Positions 17,040 through 27,400 of a stretch of DNA of 64,000 bases are shown one piece after another. Within the stretch, counting starts at the first letter, position 1. Each line of letters opens with the position of its first letter. Both the position numbers and the translations under genes were made by a program. The notes beneath the pieces are model-generated. The model made no database searches. It was not told the origin of the DNA and saw only the letters and a program-made list of their open reading frames with translations. Source of the stretch: Vitreoscilla massiliensis (GTDB lineage Bacteria > Pseudomonadota > Gammaproteobacteria > Burkholderiales > Neisseriaceae); the NCBI RefSeq assembly GCF_001457815.1, contig NZ_LN898221.1, positions 1,011,053-1,075,052 on the forward strand, in the 5' to 3' direction.

Positions 17040-17639
17040 TTACCAACGGTTGTGTTCAGATGTATCAAGCAAAGGCCGCAAATCGGCGGCGATGACTTCG
17101 CGGGCGCGGAAAATGCGCGAACGCACCGTCCCAATAGGGCATTGCATCACTTCGGCAATCTCCTCATACGACAAACCATCCATTTCACGCAAAGTGATGG
17201 CACGGCGCAAATCTTCTGGCAATTTGGCCACCGCACTTTCTACCGTTTGCAAGATTTGCTTGTTCATCAATTCGGCTTCAGGAGTCAAGTTATCCGCCAC
17301 TTGTTCGACCACATCCAAGACCTCACCATCGCTGTTGGCAATGTCGCTGGACATGATGGGGCGTTTGTTGTTATTGGCCAAAAAGTTTTTCGCGGTATTG
17401 ATGCTGATGCGGTAGAGCCAAGTGTAAAAAGCACTGTCACCACGGAAATTCGGCAAAGCCCGATAAGCCTTGATAAACGATTCTTGTACCACATCGTTGA
17501 CCTCATGCTCATCTTTGATAAAGCGCGATAACAAGCGTCCCAAGCGGCGGTGATACTTGGCCACCAGCAATTCAAATGCTTTGGTATCTCCTTTTTTCGC
17601 CCGCTCCACCAACTCTTGATCGATTTGTCTTTCATCCAT
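17040..17639 (-). CDS. rpoE: ECF sigma factor RpoE
   Basis: A 199-residue sigma-E. MDERQIDQELVERAKKGDTK is the RpoE opening and fixes the start at 17639. Region 2 is seen as FELLVAKYHRRLGRLLSRFI, then VNDVVQESFIKAYRALPNFR and FYTWLYRISINTAKNFL; region 4 as LPEDLRRAITLREMDGLSYE, then EIAEVMQCPIGTVRSRIFRA. It normally directs the envelope-stress response. No anti-sigma gene (RseA/MucA or zinc-finger type) follows; a strong hairpin and then dapF do. The anti-sigma factor, if any, must be elsewhere. Confidence 0.93.
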   Translation of the reverse strand: MDERQIDQELVERAKKGDTKAFELLVAKYHRRLGRLLSRFIKDEHEVNDVVQESFIKAYRALPNFRGDSAFYTWLYRISINTAKNFLANNNKRPIMSSDIANSDGEVLDVVEQVADNLTPEAELMNKQILQTVESAVAKLPEDLRRAITLREMDGLSYEEIAEVMQCPIGTVRSRIFRAREVIAADLRPLLDTSEHNRW

Positions 17640-17681
17640 GATTTTTATCACTTATTGCTGATTAACCCGCTGCACCATGCA

Positions 17682-19016
17682 TTAGGTTTTGACAATAATG
17701 TATTGTCTTAAAAAAGCCAAAGCTTCATTGGCAAGAGGATATTGTGTACGCACGTCCTTGTCTTGTACTTGTGCCACCAACACGGTTTGGCTCGATGCAT
17801 CATACCAGCACGGCCACAAATCTATCAGCACCAATGGCACTTTGGCTTGCTTTAATACCGCAATCAATTTGGTCAGCATGGGCTGAGTCACTTGATTGCG
17901 CAACAAACTTAAAGACCGTATCTGCCACTTGTCGTTGATTTGAGTATTCACTATGCATTCTGACATTGCAAGAGAATTGGTAAAAAATTCTCGCTTTGAG
18001 CCCAAATCTGCTCCGTTCAGCGCCTGTATCGCCGCCATCGCTTGACGTTGTACATTGCCCCATGCATACAGACGCATTCTGTCTACAAAAATCAAGTCTT
18101 TACCCAACATGATTTGATGCCTGGATTGCGGTTTTAACGCCAATTCTGTCAAAAAATGAGTTAACTGGGCTTTTTTCCATGCAGTTAAGCGCTGCATCTT
18201 GGCAAAATACAGCAATTGCTGTTCCTGTCTCGCCACACTCAAACTTAAACATTTTTTAAGTTGAAAAACCCCATGTTCATGCACAAACTGCCAATCCTGC
18301 ACTTGAATTTCGGTCAACACCGCCAATTCACGTTGCATTTGTTCCACGCTGGCAAGTATTTTGTGTGCAAGCTCTGGGTGTTGGCTCAACATGTTCGGCA
18401 ATATTTGCTGGCGCAACCAATTGCGCAAATAGTGTTCATCGCTGTTACTGGGATCGTCAACATGTTGCAAACCCCACTCTTGCGCATAGTCCAATATGAG
18501 CTGCTTACCGATGTGCAACAATGGCCGCCACACATAAGGCAATCGCTGATCGTTTTGCAATGGTCGCCACGCCGGCATGGCCGCCAAGGCCCGCACGCCA
18601 CCACCGCGCAACCAACCCAAAAAAGCCGTTTCAATCTGGTCATCGGCATGGTGGGCCAACACCACCGTATCGGCTTGGGTGTCGGCATACACTTGGTAAC
18701 GTGCCGCCCGCGCCGCCGCTTCCAGCCCCAAACGCTGTTGGTCGGCCACTTGCACCGCCACCGTGCGCAGCGGTATGCCCCAATCGGCACACAAGCGCTG
18801 ACAAAAACGTGCCCATTCAGCTGCAGGGCTTTGCAATTGGTGGTTCACATGCACGGCTGAGAGTGCAAAACCCAATTGGCCTTGCAATGATTTCAGTAGA
18901 TGCAACAACACCACCGAGTCGACGCCGCCACTGAGCCCGACTTCCAAATGAAAATGGTCAGAACCGCGTTCTGACCATGATTGCAAAATAGCCTGTTCTA
19001 GCTTATTTTTCAGCAT
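17682..19016 (-). CDS. tilS: tRNA(Ile)-lysidine synthase
   Basis: A 444-residue enzyme that attaches lysine to C34 of the CAU-anticodon tRNA-Ile so that it reads AUA. The P-loop LEVGLSGGVDSVVLLHLLK is an N-type ATP pyrophosphatase motif. VHVNHQLQSPAAEWARFCQ, VVLAHHADDQIETAFL and LRGGGVRALAAMP are TilS landmarks. The open frame reaches 19103 inside accA, but the likely start is MLKNKLEQAI at 19016 (or 19025), which still overlaps the end of accA by 14 bases. The C-terminal half is poorly conserved, as is normal. Confidence 0.92.
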   Translation of the reverse strand: MLKNKLEQAILQSWSERGSDHFHLEVGLSGGVDSVVLLHLLKSLQGQLGFALSAVHVNHQLQSPAAEWARFCQRLCADWGIPLRTVAVQVADQQRLGLEAAARAARYQVYADTQADTVVLAHHADDQIETAFLGWLRGGGVRALAAMPAWRPLQNDQRLPYVWRPLLHIGKQLILDYAQEWGLQHVDDPSNSDEHYLRNWLRQQILPNMLSQHPELAHKILASVEQMQRELAVLTEIQVQDWQFVHEHGVFQLKKCLSLSVARQEQQLLYFAKMQRLTAWKKAQLTHFLTELALKPQSRHQIMLGKDLIFVDRMRLYAWGNVQRQAMAAIQALNGADLGSKREFFTNSLAMSECIVNTQINDKWQIRSLSLLRNQVTQPMLTKLIAVLKQAKVPLVLIDLWPCWYDASSQTVLVAQVQDKDVRTQYPLANEALAFLRQYIIVKT

Positions 19017-19962
19017 ACGTTCCATACGCCATGATGCGATCGAAGCGGCGGGTGAGCAAATCGGCCATAGGCATGTCTTGCGCTTGGCGCAATTGCTCGG
19101 CAATCGCCTCTTTAACGCTGTTCATCACTTCGGTGAAATTGCGGTGCGCGCCACCCAAAGGTTCGGGAATGACTTTATCAATCAAATCCAAATCGTGCAA
19201 ACGTTTGGCGGTAATGCCCAAGGCTTGCGCCGCTTCTGGTGCTTTTTCAGCGGTTTTCCACAAAATCGATGCACAACCTTCTGGTGAAATCACCGAATAA
19301 GTCGCGTATTGCAGCATATTGACATAGTCGCCCACGGCAATGGCCAAAGCACCACCAGAACCACCCTCACCAATCACGGTACACACCACCGGCACATGTA
19401 AATCGCTCATTTCAAACAAATTGCGACCAATGGCTTCGGATTGACCACGCTCTTCCGCACCGATACCCGGATACGCTCCTGGGGTATCTATGAAGGTCAA
19501 AATGGGCAAATGGAATTTTTCCGCCAACTTCATCAAGCGCAAGGCTTTGCGATAGCCTTCTGGCTTAGGCATGCCGAAATTGCGGTAGATTTTTTCTTTG
19601 GTGTCACGGCCTTTTTGGTGACCGATGACCATCACCGATTGACCATTGAAACGGGCCAAGCCGCCCACGATGGCAGGATCGTCAGCAAAACTGCGATCGC
19701 CGTGCAATTCTTGAAAATCGGTGAAGATGCCTTCGATGTAGTCCAGTGTGTAAGGACGTTGGGCGTGACGTGAAACTTGTGAAACCTGTGCTGGAGTGAG
19801 TTTCGCAAAAATGTTTTTGGTTAAATCGTCGCTTTTCTTTTGTAATCGTTTGATTTCTTCAGAAATATCTACTACAGAGTCATCCTGAACAAAACGCAAC
19901 TCTTCAATTTTTTGGCTTAATTCTGCAATCGGTTGCTCAAAATCCAAAAATACTTGCTTCAT
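19003..19962 (-). CDS. accA: Acetyl-CoA carboxylase carboxyltransferase, alpha subunit
   Basis: A 319-residue subunit of the carboxyltransferase that makes malonyl-CoA for fatty acid synthesis. It begins MKQVFLDFEQPIAELSQKIE and contains RPYTLDYIEGIFTDFQELHG, GHQKGRDTKEKIYRNFGMP, FIDTPGAYPGIGAEERGQSE and EGGSGGALAIAVGD, the crotonase-fold oxyanion motifs of AccA. Length matches E. coli (319). tilS overlaps its 3' end, as in many Betaproteobacteria. accB, accC and accD are not in the window. Confidence 0.96.
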   Translation of the reverse strand: MKQVFLDFEQPIAELSQKIEELRFVQDDSVVDISEEIKRLQKKSDDLTKNIFAKLTPAQVSQVSRHAQRPYTLDYIEGIFTDFQELHGDRSFADDPAIVGGLARFNGQSVMVIGHQKGRDTKEKIYRNFGMPKPEGYRKALRLMKLAEKFHLPILTFIDTPGAYPGIGAEERGQSEAIGRNLFEMSDLHVPVVCTVIGEGGSGGALAIAVGDYVNMLQYATYSVISPEGCASILWKTAEKAPEAAQALGITAKRLHDLDLIDKVIPEPLGGAHRNFTEVMNSVKEAIAEQLRQAQDMPMADLLTRRFDRIMAYGTYAEK

Positions 19963-20191
19963 GCAGTGGTATCCATATGTCGTAAATTATCAATAATCAT
20001 ACGCTATCTTCCCCAAAGACGCAGCTCTTTTGCGCTTTATCCGATGGCGTACAAATGAAAATTGGGGTAAAAAATCGGCGTTCATTATGGCATACGTCGG
20101 TTTTATTTCAAACACTAAAAAACCCGCTTGCCACACACAAAGCCAGCCTTTAACAGTACAATAACACACTTATGCTATGGGAAAATCGATT

Positions 20192-20581
20192 ATGAGTGAA
20201 ATCAACACCATGCGCCTGGACAAATGGTTGTGGGCGGCACGCTTCTTCAAAACCCGTGCTTTGGCTCAAAAACACATAGAGCTCGGCCGCATCAAAGTGA
20301 ATAATGAGCGCGTTAAGAACAGTAAATACATCGTCGTTGGCGACGTCATCGACATGAGCCTGAACAGCTTGCCATTCCGACTGACGGTGAACGGTTTGAA
20401 CATGCAGCGCCGACCCGCACCAGAAGCGCGCTTGCTCTACAGCGAAGACGCCGACACGGTGGCCAAACGCGAACATATCAAGTTGCTCAACCAAGCGGCC
20501 GACATGCAAACGCATTACCCAGAAGGCCGTCCAACCAAACGCGACCGCCGCCAATTGGACCGCATCAAGCAAGATTGGTAA
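20192..20581 (+). CDS. hslR: Heat shock protein 15, S4 RNA-binding protein
   Basis: A 129-residue S4-domain protein. MRLDKWLWAARFFKTRALAQ is the S4 core, followed by the family segments MQRRPAPEARLLYSED and the basic tail PEGRPTKRDRRQLDRIKQDW. Hsp15 binds stalled 50S subunits that carry a nascent chain and helps recycle them. I chose the start MSEINTMRLD at 20192; an in-frame ATG at 20177 has no better ribosome-binding site. Single gene, followed by a good terminator. Confidence 0.92.
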   Translation: MSEINTMRLDKWLWAARFFKTRALAQKHIELGRIKVNNERVKNSKYIVVGDVIDMSLNSLPFRLTVNGLNMQRRPAPEARLLYSEDADTVAKREHIKLLNQAADMQTHYPEGRPTKRDRRQLDRIKQDW

Positions 20582-20657
20582 ACGTATATTATCGCCACTG
20601 CTGTCCTTTTCAACACAGCAGCAATATGGCGAAAATACACATATGATTGCTACTAAC

Positions 20658-20685
20658 ACAGCCCATCATCGGGCTGTATTTTTTT
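20658..20685 (+). terminator. Rho-independent terminator of hslR, followed by a DUS
   Basis: Stem ACAGCCC/GGGCTGT with loop ATCATC and a run of T; the T run is fused to the DUS TTACAGGCCGC at 20684-20694. Confidence 0.85.
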
Positions 20686-20950
20686 ACAGGCCGCTTATGA
20701 GTATGGCGAGCATCAGATGCAATCCATTGCGCGCTGTTGCTTTTTAGATGAACACACATCCATCCCAACAGCCCCATATGAACTGCTTGCGGGCAATGTC
20801 GCCTACAGGCCGCTTATCAAGATGTCTCGACATGCCATCAAACCACAATTCGGCCACCTTATTGCCAATATGCAGCCATACGCACTCATCCCGTACACGC
20901 TATTATTGAATTATTGAGTGACCCCGTTTACAGGCCGCATGCTTCACACC
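20686..20950. other. Non-coding stretch with scattered DUS words
   Basis: No convincing gene. It holds one exact DUS at 20928-20938 and a one-mismatch copy near 20812. A 66-codon frame at 20717-20917 crosses a DUS copy and has no ribosome-binding site; I do not call it a gene. Confidence 0.6.
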
Positions 20951-21130
20951 CCTACCCAACTTTCCTCCAATATTAAATCGGTTGATTGGGATTTTTAGAT
21001 AAGCCAAGCCATCCGCTATTATCTTCAATGCTGCCTGTAACTTTATTTAAAGTTCTATCACTGCTGCTTACTCAGTACATCTCTACCCATTCCTGTAAAT
21101 ACCAATGCGGCCTGTAAACCTTTACAACAC

Positions 21131-21160
21131 AAAAAAACAGCCATCTTAACGATGGCTGTT
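21131..21160 (-). terminator. Distal copy of the adhesin terminator
   Basis: Stem AACAGCCATC/GATGGCTGTT; read on the minus strand it ends in a run of T. It is the duplicated partner of the terminator at 21362-21391. Confidence 0.75.
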
Positions 21161-21361
21161 GTGTTACAGGCCGCTTACTCAACATCTCTACCCAACTTTC
21201 CTCAAGAATTGAATTGATTAATTACGGTTTCAAGAAGTCCCAATCTATTGCCAATCTAGTGCGGCCTGTAACATTACTTGAAGCGCTATCACTGCTACTC
21301 ACTCAGTACATCTGCACCCATTCCTGCCAATACCAATGCGGCCTGTAAACCTTTACAACAT

Positions 21362-21391
21362 AAAAAAACAGCCATCTTAACGATGGCTGTT
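21362..21391 (-). terminator. Rho-independent terminator of the adhesin gene
   Basis: Ten-base stem AACAGCCATC/GATGGCTGTT with a five-base loop; on the minus strand it is followed by seven T. It lies 22 bases beyond the adhesin stop codon. Confidence 0.85.
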
Positions 21392-21412
21392 GTGTTACAG
21401 GCCGCTTGTGGC

Positions 21413-24400
21413 TTAGTCGAACATGTACAACAAGCCGGCGCCGCCGCCAACATCGCCCATGCGGTTGGCTGTGGCCGAAGCCTTGAATACCCAGTTACCG
21501 CCTTCAGAGATGGATGAGTAACCCAAGGCATAACCCACTTCACCTTTATGCACGCCGGTGGCGATGGCCAAACCGCTCTTACCTGGCAGATACACTTGCG
21601 GTAAGTTGGCCACGGCTAAGGCAGTTGCCACACCCGCACGCGATTCGTCTTCCAAGCCATCAATGCGCGCATTGATTTTGTCGCCCATTTTTTGCATTTG
21701 ACCCAGATTCACCGCGTCGTTGGCAGCCTTACCATCGGCCACATTGCTCAATGTCACCGGGGCATCGCTGTCGGCGTCGCCTTTGAGGTTGAGTACGTTT
21801 TGCGCCTTGCCATTGCCGTCTTTCACGTATTGTACTGGGCCGCTTTCGCCTTTAATCAAGCTGTCTACCGCTTGATTGGTCGCATACAATTGTGAGCCAT
21901 TGATGGCATCGGTACTGCTCGCATCAATGCGACCGGCCGCCACATTGGTGATGGTGCGTTCGGCATCTTTGCTGCCCACACTGATGGTACCTACTGGCGC
22001 TGAACCAGCAAAGTCATACGTGGTGTCGCCTATGGTGATGTTTTTGGTGCCCACGGCGGCATCGACCGAGCTGCCATTGCCTAAGCCTACCGAGCCGCCA
22101 AAGGTGGCGCCATTGGCTTTGCTCATGTCAGTGGCGTCTTTGCCTATGCTCACCTCATTGCCCAACACAAAGGAGTTGTCGGCGTCGATCTTATTGTTGT
22201 TACCGATGCTGTAAGAATCGTTGCCGTTGATGATGCTCGGGTCGCCGATGGCGCCAGAACGATCACCGTTCACCTCATTGCCCGTACCAATGCTGATGGA
22301 ATTGTCACCATTGGCCTTAGAACCATGACCCATGGCCACTGAAGATTTGCCATTGGCTTCGGTTTTGCTGCCGACAGACACGCTATCGGTCGCACCTTCA
22401 CCTACCTTGGATTGGTAGCCCATGGCCAAGCCATTGGTCGCGCTGTCATCCACAATGGCATTCACACCAAAGGCCGACGAGTTTTTACCACCAGCACTGG
22501 CCGAGTTGTTGTCTTTGTTTAACAAGCCAGGTTCTTCACTCTCATCCGCAGCATTGGTATGCGCGTATTTTGTGCCCTCTTGGTTGACGGTATTGATCGC
22601 CTCGGTCAAGGTCAAATCGCCGGTCTTGGTTTGGTTGGCCACATCGTAAATGTCCAAATCCAATTTCGGCTTGCCATCTGGACCTACGGTAATGCCCAAG
22701 ATGTCATTGTTGATGTTGGTTTGGTTGTCTTGCATTTGTTGCAAGGCATCGTGCAACTGGCCACCATTGATGGCGTCTTTGCTGCCCGCTTCTACCTTAC
22801 CATCGGCCACATTGGTGATGGTGGTGCCATTGGCGCCGCCACCCAAAGTAATGCTGTCTTTGTTGACCGTACCATCGGCATTCTTATCGTATTGCACGCC
22901 GCTGTTATTGGCCGCACCAATGCTGTTGTTCACATCAGAAATGGCTTGGTCCAACTGACCTTTGTTAATCGCATCGCCTGCCGCCGTACCATCGGCCACA
23001 TTGGTGATTTGATTGCCACCGGCATCAATACCGCTGCCACCGATGCTGACACTGCCACCTTTGCCATTGCTCACGGTAATGTTGCCAGCCGACACATTGG
23101 TGCTGTCGCCTGCGGCATTGGTGATGGTGTTACCGGTAGCGCCATAATTGGCATTGTTACCGGCCGCATCGCTCACTTGCGTGCCTGAAGCGGTGACATT
23201 GGTCACATCACCTTTCGCATTGCTGATGTTGCTGCCAGCAGCACTGCTGTTAAAGCTGTTGCCAGCTTTGTCGGTGAATTGGTTGCCAATCGCGCCATAG
23301 AAAGCATTGTTACCCAATGCGTCCTGTACGCGGCTGCCAGTGGCATCGACATAATTCACATTACCCAAAGCGTCTTGCATGGTCACGCTGCTCAAGTTCA
23401 AATCGCTGGACAAGGTCAACAAGATTTGGTTATCAACATCGTTGCTCACGGTCAAATTGCCATCGGCGCTGGCAAAGTCCACCGTTTCACCCACAGTCAC
23501 CGTGTCACCGGCACCACCTTGGGCACTGATGTTAAAGCCAGCGTTGTTGATCTTATTGTCCAAATCGGCAATTTGACCTTCGGTAGCGGCGCGGTCGGCC
23601 TGTATGTTATTCGGGTCGTATTTGGTGTTGCTCAAACCGGTGATTTCGCCGCTATTGCCGTCGATGGCAATGTTGTAAGTATTGCCTGCCACATTGATAT
23701 TGCCCGCACCAATACTGGTAGAGACATTACCGGCCGCCTCGGCAATGCTGATGCCATTGGCACCATAAGTCGCATTGTTACCCAAGGCGTCTGCCACTTG
23801 CGTACCAGCGGCAGTCAACTCGGTTTTGTCACCAGCAGCGTTGGTCAATACTGAACCAGCGGCATTAGTGCTGTAAGTATTGCCCGCAATGTCGGTCAAA
23901 GTATTGCCCAAGGCATTGCTGATATTGCTGTTGCCAGCCAAATCGATGAACGAGCTGCCGTTGGCGCCGTAAGATGCTTTGTTGCCTTGCGCATCTTCAA
24001 CTTGTGTACCAGCAGTGTTCAAGACGGTTTTATTGCCCTGACCATCATCGGCGGTCACGCTTTGTACCGAAATCGCATTTGCCAATTTGAATTGGATACC
24101 GTTATCAACATTGTTGCTGATTTCGATATTGCCATCGCTATTGGTGAAATCAACGGTTTCGCCCAATTTGACCGTATCGCCAGCGCCACCGTTGGCACTG
24201 ATGTTAAAGCCTTTGTTGGTCAACTGTTGGTCCAAATCGGCGATTTGACCTTCAGTCGCAGCACGGTCGGCCTGTATGTTATTCGGGTCGTATTTGGTGT
24301 TGCTCAAACCAGTGATTTCGCCAGTGTTGCCATCAATGGCAATGTTGTAAGTATTGCCTGCCACATTGATATTGCCTGCACCAATATTGGTAAAGACATT

Positions 24401-27400
24401 ACCAGCCGCATCGGCAATGCTGATGCCGTTAGCGCCGTAAGACGCGTTATTGCCCAATGCATCTGCAACTTGCGTACCAGCCGCAGTCAACTCAGTTTTG
24501 TCACCGGCAGTGTTGGTCAAGACCGAACCTGTAGCTGTGGTGGCATAAGTGTCACCAGCAGCGTTGGTCAGATTAGAACCAGCAGCAGTGGTACTGTAAG
24601 TATTGCCTGCAATGTCGTTCAAGCTATTGCCCAAAGCATTGCTGATATTGCTGTTGCCAGCCAAATCAGTAAATGAGCTGCCATTCGCGCCGTAAGATGC
24701 TTTGTTGCCCAATGCATCTGAAACTTGTGTACCAGCGGTGTTCAGTACGGTTTTATTGCCCTGACCATCGTCAGCGGTGACGCTGTTGACATTGATGTCG
24801 TTGGCCAAGTCAAACGTCAAGCTCGAACCAGCAGCGGTAATGTTGATGTTGCCATCAGTATTCACAAAGCCGACTGTTTGACCAGCGGCCACATTGAAGG
24901 TATTGCCAGCAGTATCAGCGGCATTCCAACCCAAATTCAGTTTGCTGTTCACGGTAGTGATGGCGTCATCCACAGTATTCGCACCGGTGCCACCAATATT
25001 GCTCCAAGTGATGGTATTGCCATCGTATTGGGCATTGCCGCCAAAAATGTTGTCAGCCAAATTGTTGCCCAAGTTATCGAGCTGGCCTTTATTCACCGCA
25101 TCGTCAGCATTCACACCCGCGCCAACACCACTCAAGGTATTGCCACCGAAGTTGACATTGCCATCAGCGATGGTGATGGTATTGCCGGCGGCACTGCTGA
25201 TGCTGATGCCATTGGCACCATAAGACGCGTTATTGCCCAAGGCATCTGAAACTTGCGTGCCAGCTGCAGTCAACTCAGTTTTGTCACCGGCAGTGTTGGT
25301 TAAGACCGAACCTGCGGCAGTGGTGCTGTAAGTATTGCCCGCAATGTCGGTCAAGCTATTGCCCAAGGCATTGCTGATATTGTTGTTGCCAGCGAAATCG
25401 GTGAACGAGCTACCGTTGGCACCGTAAGATGCTTTGTTGCCCAATGCATCTGAAACTTGCGTACCAGCGGTGTTCAAGACGGTTTTATTGCCCTGTCCAT
25501 CATCAGCAGTCACACTGTTAACATTGATGTCGTTGGCCAAGTCAAACGTCAAACTAGAACCGGCAGCGGTGATGTTGATGTTGCCATCGTTGTTCACAAA
25601 GCCGACAGTTTGACCAGCGGCCACATTAAAGGTATTGCCTGCAGTATCAGCGGCGTTCCAACCCAAGTTCACTTTGTCGTTTACTGAGGCGATAGCACTG
25701 TCTACGGTATTGGCACCAGTACCGCCAATATTGCTCCAAGTGATGGTATTGCCATCGTATTGGGCATTGCCGCCAAAGATGTTGTCGGCCAAGTTATTAC
25801 CCAAGTTATCGAGCTGGCCTTTATTAACCGCATCGTCAGCGTTCACACCCGCGCCAACACCACTCAAGGTATTGCCACCGAAGTTGACATTGCCATCGGC
25901 GATGGTGATGGTATTGCCAGCGGCACTGCTGATGCTGATGCCATTAGCGCCATAAGAAGCGCTATTGCCTTGTGCATCTTCAACTTGCGTACCAGCAGTG
26001 TTCAAGACGGTTTTGTTACCCTGTCCATCATCAGCAGTCACACTGTTAACATTGATGTCGTTGGCCAAATCAAACGTCAGGCTAGAACCAGCAGCGGTGA
26101 TGTTGATGTTGCCATCAGTATTCACAAAACCCACGGTTTGACCAGCGGCCACATTGAAGGTATTGCCTGCAGTGTCGGCCGCATTCCAACCCAAGTTCAC
26201 TTTGTCGTTTACTGAGGCGATGGCGCTGTCCACAGTATTCGCACCTGTGCCACCAATATTGCTCCAAGTGATGGTATTGCCATCGTATTGGGCATTGCCG
26301 CCAAAGATATTGTCGGCCAAATTGTTGCCCAAGTTATCGAGCTGACCTTTATTAACCGCATCGTCAGCGTTTACGCCTGCACCCACACCGCTTAAGGTAT
26401 TGCCACTGAAATTAACATTGCCATCAGCGATGGTAATGGTGTTACCCGCAGCACTGCTGATGCTGATGCCGTTGGCACCGTAAGTCGCGCTATTGCCTTG
26501 CGCATCCTCAACTTGTGTACCAGCAGTATTCAAGACGGTTTTGTTACCCTGTCCATCGTCAGCGGTAACGCTGTTGACATTGATGTCGCTGGCCAAGTCA
26601 AACGTCAGGCTAGAACCGGCAGCATTGATATTGATGTTGCCATCGTTGTTTACAAAGCCGACTGTTTGACCGGCGGCCACGTTGAAGGTATTGCCTGCAG
26701 TATCGGCAGCGTTCCAACCCAAATTGACTTTGTCGTTCACTGAGGCGATGGCGCTGTCCACGGTATTCGCACCTGTGCCACCAATATTGCTCCAAGTGAT
26801 GGTGTTGCCATCGTATTGGGCATTACCACCAAAGATGTTATCGGCCAAATTATTGCCCAAGTTATCGAGCTGACCTTTATTGATGGCATCATCGGCGTTC
26901 ACACCTGCACCAACACCACTTAAAGTATTGCCACCGAAGTTAACATTGCTGTCAGCAATGGTAATGGTGTTGCCGGCGGCACTGCTGATGCTAATGCCGT
27001 TAGCACCGTAAGAAGCACTATTGCCTTGCGCATCTTCAACTTGTGTACCAGCAGTGTTTAAGACGGTTTTGTTACCCTGTCCATCGTCAGCAGTCACACT
27101 GTTAACATTGATGTCGTTGGCCAAGTCAAACGTCAGGCTAGAACCGGCGGCGGTGATGTTGATGTTGCCATCGTTGTTTACAAAGCCGACGGTTTGACCG
27201 GCGGCCACATTGAAGGTATTGCCCGCGGTATCGGCAGCGTTCCAACCCAAGTTCACTTTGTCGTTCACTGAGGCGATGGCGCTGTCTACGGTATTGGCAC
27301 CGGTACCACCAATATTGCTCCAAGTGATGGTGTTGCCATCGTATTGGGCATTGCCACCAAAGTTGTCGGCCAAGTTATTGCCCAAGTTATCGAGCTGGCC

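Larger units (their letters stand above)
20951..21412. repeat. Imperfect tandem duplication of about 230 bp carrying terminator and DUS words
   Basis: The block 20951-21180 and the block 21185-21412 are related in the same order: CTACCCAACTTTCCT, a diverged middle, CACTGCT then ACTCAGTACATCT, CCCATTCCTG, ACCAATGCGGCCTGTAAACC, an A run, a hairpin made of CAGCCATC and GATGGCTG, and TTACAGGCCGCTT. The right halves are nearly identical and the left halves have diverged. The block is non-coding and lies at the 3' end of the adhesin gene. Confidence 0.85.
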
